Source of the DNA: Natronorubrum tibetense GA33
GTDB taxonomy: Archaea; Halobacteriota; Halobacteria; Halobacteriales; Natrialbaceae
Direction: 5' to 3'
Length of the DNA stretch: 64,000 nt
Assembly: GCF_000383975.1 (NCBI RefSeq)
Contig: NZ_KB913017.1
Coordinates: forward strand, 1,341,101 to 1,405,100
Shown one piece after another: positions 60,928 through 64,000 of this stretch; the first letter of the stretch is position 1, and the number at the start of each line of letters is the position of its first letter. Below the pieces are notes generated by a model that was not told the DNA's origin, searched no databases, and worked only from the letters and a program-made list of their open reading frames with translations. Position numbers and translations under genes: made by a program.

Positions 60928-62604
60928 ATGGCACAACAGCAGATGGGCAATCAGCCCCTTATCGTTCTCTCGGAGGACAGCCAGCGGACATCCGGCAAAG
61001 ACGCGCAGTCGATGAACATTCAGGCCGGGAAGGCCGTTGCCGAGTCCGTACGGACCACGCTCGGTCCGAAGGGGATGGACAAGATGCTCGTCGACTCCTC
61101 GGGCAACGTCATCGTCACGAACGACGGCGTCACGCTCCTCTCGGAGATGGAGATCGACCACCCCGCTGCCGACATGATCGTCGAAGTTGCCGAAACCCAG
61201 GAGGACGAAGTCGGCGACGGCACCACGAGCGCCGTCGTCGTCTCCGGTGAACTCCTCAGTCAGGCCGAGGATCTCTTAGAGCAGGACATCCACGCGACCA
61301 CCCTCGCGCAGGGATACCGAGAGGCCGCCGAGGAAGCCACCGAGGTACTCGAGGACATCGCCATCGACGTCGACGAGGACGACACCGAGATTCTCGAGCA
61401 GATCGCTGCCACCGCGATGACGGGCAAGGGTGCCGAGAACGCCCGCGACCTGCTCTCCCGACTCGTCGTCGAGGCCGTCCGCTCGGTCGCCGACGGCGAC
61501 GAGGTCGACACGGACAACATCAAAGTCGAAAAGGTCGTCGGCGGCTCGATCGACAACTCCGAGCTCGTCGAGGGCGTCATCGTCGACAAGGAGCGCGTCT
61601 CCGACAGCATGCCGTACTTCGCCGAGGACGCAAACGTCGCGCTCATCGACGGAGCCCTCGAGATCAAAGAGACTGAGATCGACGCCGAAGTCAACGTCAC
61701 CGACCCCGACCAGCTCGAGCAGTTCCTCGAACAGGAAGAGGCGCAGCTGCGCGAGATGGCCGAAGCGGTCGCCGACGTCGGCGCAGATGTCGTCTTCGTC
61801 GACGGCGGCATCGACGACATGGCCCAGCACTACCTCGCACAGGAGGGTATCATCGCCGTCCGACGCGTCAAATCCAGCGATCAGGGTCAACTCGCCCGCG
61901 CGACCGGCGCCACGCCCGTCTCGAGTGTCGACGACCTGACCGAGGACGACCTCGGCTTCGCCGGCAGCGTCGCCCAGAAGGAGATTGCCGGCGACCAGCG
62001 CATCTTCGTCGAGGACGTCGACGACGCCAAGGCCGTCACCCTCATCCTCCGTGGCGGCACCGAGCACGTCATCGACGAGGTCGACCGCGCCATCGAGGAC
62101 TCCCTCGGCGTCGTTCGCACCACGCTCCAGGACGGTAAAGTCCTCGCGGGCGGCGGTGCCCCCGAAGTCGAGCTCTCGCTCGCACTGCGCGACTACGCCG
62201 ACTCCGTCGGCGGTCGCGAACAGCTCGCCGTCGAAGCGTTCGCCGACGCCCTCGAGGTCATCCCACGCACGCTCGCCGAGAACGCCGGACTCGACCCCAT
62301 CGACTCGCTCGTCGAGCTCCGCGCCGACCACGACGCCGGTGACACCAGCTCCGGGCTGGACGCCTACACCGGCGATACGATCGATATGGCCGAAGAAGGC
62401 GTCTACGAGCCGCTTCGCGTGAAGACCCAGGCTATCGAGTCCGCAACCGAAGCCGCAGTCATGCTGCTTCGCATCGACGACGTCATCGCCGCCGGCGACC
62501 TCGCGGTTGCCGACGACGACGGTGACGACGAGATGCCGCCGGGCGGCGGTGGCATGGGCGGCGGCATGGGCGGCATGGGCGGTGGCATGGGCGGCATGAT
62601 GTGA
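60928..62604 (+). CDS. Thermosome subunit (group II chaperonin)
   Basis: 558 residues from the ATG at 60928. It forms part of the double-ring folding machine in the cytoplasm. Signatures: [33 protein letters not shown] (ATP-binding Asp), [10 protein letters not shown], and [18 protein letters not shown] near the end. The C-terminal tail is a run of GGM/GGMGG repeats, as in haloarchaeal thermosomes. A strong promoter of heat-shock type lies upstream and a long hairpin follows the stop codon. Confidence 0.96.
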   Translation: MAQQQMGNQPLIVLSEDSQRTSGKDAQSMNIQAGKAVAESVRTTLGPKGMDKMLVDSSGNVIVTNDGVTLLSEMEIDHPAADMIVEVAETQEDEVGDGTTSAVVVSGELLSQAEDLLEQDIHATTLAQGYREAAEEATEVLEDIAIDVDEDDTEILEQIAATAMTGKGAENARDLLSRLVVEAVRSVADGDEVDTDNIKVEKVVGGSIDNSELVEGVIVDKERVSDSMPYFAEDANVALIDGALEIKETEIDAEVNVTDPDQLEQFLEQEEAQLREMAEAVADVGADVVFVDGGIDDMAQHYLAQEGIIAVRRVKSSDQGQLARATGATPVSSVDDLTEDDLGFAGSVAQKEIAGDQRIFVEDVDDAKAVTLILRGGTEHVIDEVDRAIEDSLGVVRTTLQDGKVLAGGGAPEVELSLALRDYADSVGGREQLAVEAFADALEVIPRTLAENAGLDPIDSLVELRADHDAGDTSSGLDAYTGDTIDMAEEGVYEPLRVKTQAIESATEAAVMLLRIDDVIAAGDLAVADDDGDDEMPPGGGGMGGGMGGMGGGMGGMM

Positions 62605-62606
62605 AC

Positions 62607-62657
62607 CTAAATTTTGCTCTGCGGGCGCGGCGAAGCCGCACCCTCGGCAAAATTTAG
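62607..62657 (+). terminator. Long hairpin after the thermosome stop codon
   Basis: CTAAATTTTGC (62607-62617) and GCAAAATTTAG (62647-62657) are a perfect 11-bp inverted repeat beginning 2 nt after the TGA. Inside it GCGGC-GAA-GCCGC (62627-62639) is a second stem with a GAA triloop. The whole may protect or define the 3' end of the thermosome mRNA; the T-rich arm also fits archaeal termination. Confidence 0.65.
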
Positions 62658-62971
62658 TATAAAAGCCTCCTCGCTCCGTTTCGGGACGCTCCGCGTCCCT
62701 TCACATCGCTCGTCGGCCCGAACGCTTCGCGTTCGGTGAACGGCGTCGTTCGGGTTCTTCGAACCGCTCACTCGCCGACGAACGGCCGAAGAGAGGAAGG
62801 CCAGTCCACCACCACTCGAGCCGTCGACCACTGACTCGAGTCGGCCCACACCCTATTTTCGTCGTAGCTTCAACCCGAATCAGCGTCGCACTCGAGTTCC
62901 AAATCCGGATACCGTTCTCTTCGAATCGGATCGCGCAGCCACAGAATAGCGCGGCGGCCAAGGAGTCTCAG
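62658..62971. repeat. Intergenic region with triloop hairpins
   Basis: No gene is supported. GGGACGC-TCC-GCGTCCC (62683-62699) and CCGAACGC-TTC-GCGTTCGG (62718-62736) are perfect hairpins with 3-nt loops, and GGTTC-TTC-GAACC follows near 62754. The rest, to the end of the MFS gene, shows no feature. Confidence 0.7.
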
Positions 62972-64000
62972 TCAGTCCTCGCTCTGCGCTCGAGCCCTCG
63001 GCCCCTGCCACGCGTCGAATCTCGAAATCGCAATCAGCAGGCCCCAGGAGAGCGCCATGCCGACAAGCGCGAAGCCGATCAGGAGGCCGAAGAAGGCCTC
63101 GAGACCGACGCCGAGGGCGAACCCGCCGAGGGCGATGCTCGTCGCGCCGAGGCCGAACTCGCCGAGGTAGGTGTAGCCATAGGAGAGGCCGCGGGCGTCC
63201 TCGGGCGTGTGAACTGCGACTGCCTCCTGGTAGAACGGCTGAATCGCGAAGAGGAAGAAGCCGAGGATCGCACAGAGGACGATGATCGGGCCGAGTCCCA
63301 TCTCCCGCACCGGGACGAAGGCGACCGCGAGGACGGCGAGCACGGCGAAGATTCCGGCGAGACCGCGCTCGACGCGAATTCTATCGGTGAGTTTCCCGCC
63401 GGCGTACTGGCCGGCGATGCCGACGACGAGCAGGCCGACGTAGATGTAGTCCGCGGGTTCGATCCCCTCGAAACCGGTCGGCAGGTCGAGGACGGCCATC
63501 GCCGGCGCGTCGTGGAGAATCTCGGGGAGGTAGGTGAGGATTCCGCGGTAGAACAGCCCCTCGAACGTCACGATGGCGAAGACGACGGCGAACGCGCTCG
63601 CGAACAGGGCGCGCGATCCCGAGACGAACTCCGAGAGCGAGAGCGGTTCGGAGGCGTCGGAAACGTCGTCGGCGTCGACCGCACCCGCCGGATCGAAGCT
63701 CGCACTGAGTCCGTACGCGAGACCGACGAAGCCGGGAACGGCGAGGACGGCGGCGACGAGTTGCCACTCGAGGCCGACCATCAGTAACGTCGCAGTGACG
63801 AACGGACCGAGCGCGATGCCGACGTTGCCGGCGATGCCGTGGTAGGCGAAGACCGTCGGTCGTTCCTCGACGCCGGTGCTGATCAGCGCGAGTCCAGCTG
63901 GGTGATAGACGCTCGCCGCGACCCCCCACAGAACGAGGGCGAGCGCGATCGTGGCGATCGAGTCCGCGAACGCGAGCACAACGAAGGCGAATGCCATTCC
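62972..64000 (-). CDS. MFS transporter (partial)
   Basis: At least 341 residues; the N-terminal part continues beyond the right edge. About ten membrane helices are visible. The segment VAASVYHPAGLALISTGVEERPTVFAYHGIAGNVG (key: H-P-A-G, then G-x-x-G-N-x-G) is typical of MFS proteins of the fosmidomycin-resistance type, and GGKLTDRIRVERG is the second-half loop motif. A charged cytoplasmic loop lies near residues 105-130. The substrate is unknown. Confidence 0.85.
   Translation of the reverse strand, partial: GMAFAFVVLAFADSIATIALALVLWGVAASVYHPAGLALISTGVEERPTVFAYHGIAGNVGIALGPFVTATLLMVGLEWQLVAAVLAVPGFVGLAYGLSASFDPAGAVDADDVSDASEPLSLSEFVSGSRALFASAFAVVFAIVTFEGLFYRGILTYLPEILHDAPAMAVLDLPTGFEGIEPADYIYVGLLVVGIAGQYAGGKLTDRIRVERGLAGIFAVLAVLAVAFVPVREMGLGPIIVLCAILGFFLFAIQPFYQEAVAVHTPEDARGLSYGYTYLGEFGLGATSIALGGFALGVGLEAFFGLLIGFALVGMALSWGLLIAISRFDAWQGPRARAQSED

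Overview
The window is chromosomal DNA of a halophilic archaeon (class Halobacteria). The proteins are very acidic, the DNA is GC-rich with frequent CTCGAG, secreted proteins carry Tat (twin-arginine) lipoprotein signals, and many genes have a TATA element about 26-30 nt before the start codon, the spacing expected of leaderless mRNAs. Halobacterial marker families are present: MC1 chromosomal protein, thermosome, Orc1/Cdc6, FtsZ/CetZ-like GTPase, KH/RIO1 ribosome-assembly factors, and bacterial-type UvrB, UvrC and LigA. A natrialbalean relative (Natrinema/Haloterrigena type) is likely, but that is inference. I see no tRNA, rRNA, CRISPR array or intact insertion sequence.

Layout. 1-10 kb: phosphonate-type ABC importer (phnD, phnC cut by the left edge), HD hydrolase, thioredoxin-fold lipoprotein, NucS-N/zinc-ribbon protein, tRNA-splicing endonuclease, FtsZ-like GTPase, gamma-glutamyltransferase, an ornithine-cyclodeaminase remnant. 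10-22 kb: geranylgeranyl reductase, a first tryptophanyl-tRNA synthetase, 7TM histidine kinase, UbiA prenyltransferase, pheST. 22-33 kb: AbrB-like protein, MC1, NarK-type transporter, amidase, DUF368 lipid-carrier flippase candidate, MutS-family ATPase, amidohydrolase, DUF1059. 33-47 kb: Orc1/Cdc6, SLC13-RCK permease, small haloarchaeal families, uvrB, PQQ-type propeller lipoprotein, SUI1/eIF1, uvrC. 47-64 kb: ABC-2 exporter, ArsA/Get3 ATPase, hicBA toxin-antitoxin pair next to ligA, ferredoxin, RIO1, RNA ligase, a second tryptophanyl-tRNA synthetase, phosphodiesterase, KH protein, thermosome, MFS transporter cut by the right edge.

The most exciting observation is a pair of short leader ORFs upstream of aminoacyl-tRNA synthetase genes. 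A 28-codon ORF (18024-18110) ending in GFGFFFAR precedes pheST. A 27-codon ORF (57238-57321) containing W-R-W-R-W precedes trpS2; its three Trp codons lie exactly in the loop of a perfect 8-bp stem, and a TATA box sits 28 nt before its ATG. Together they suggest ribosome-mediated, amino-acid-responsive control of synthetase genes in an archaeon, analogous to bacterial pheL/trpL attenuation. The first trpS (11806) has no such leader, so the two Trp enzymes may be regulated differently.

Two further structural signals stand out. First, hicBA lies between two near-identical, gap-free copies (about 93 percent, 159 bp, exactly 800 bp apart) of the 3' end of ligA, as if a cassette had integrated at the ligA terminus and brought a replacement end. 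Second, short perfect hairpins with 2-4 nt loops occur in strings between genes, and an identical 20-nt hairpin is embedded in the same reading frame in two unrelated genes (pheT and a GNAT acetyltransferase), which looks like a small palindromic element that can invade coding sequence.
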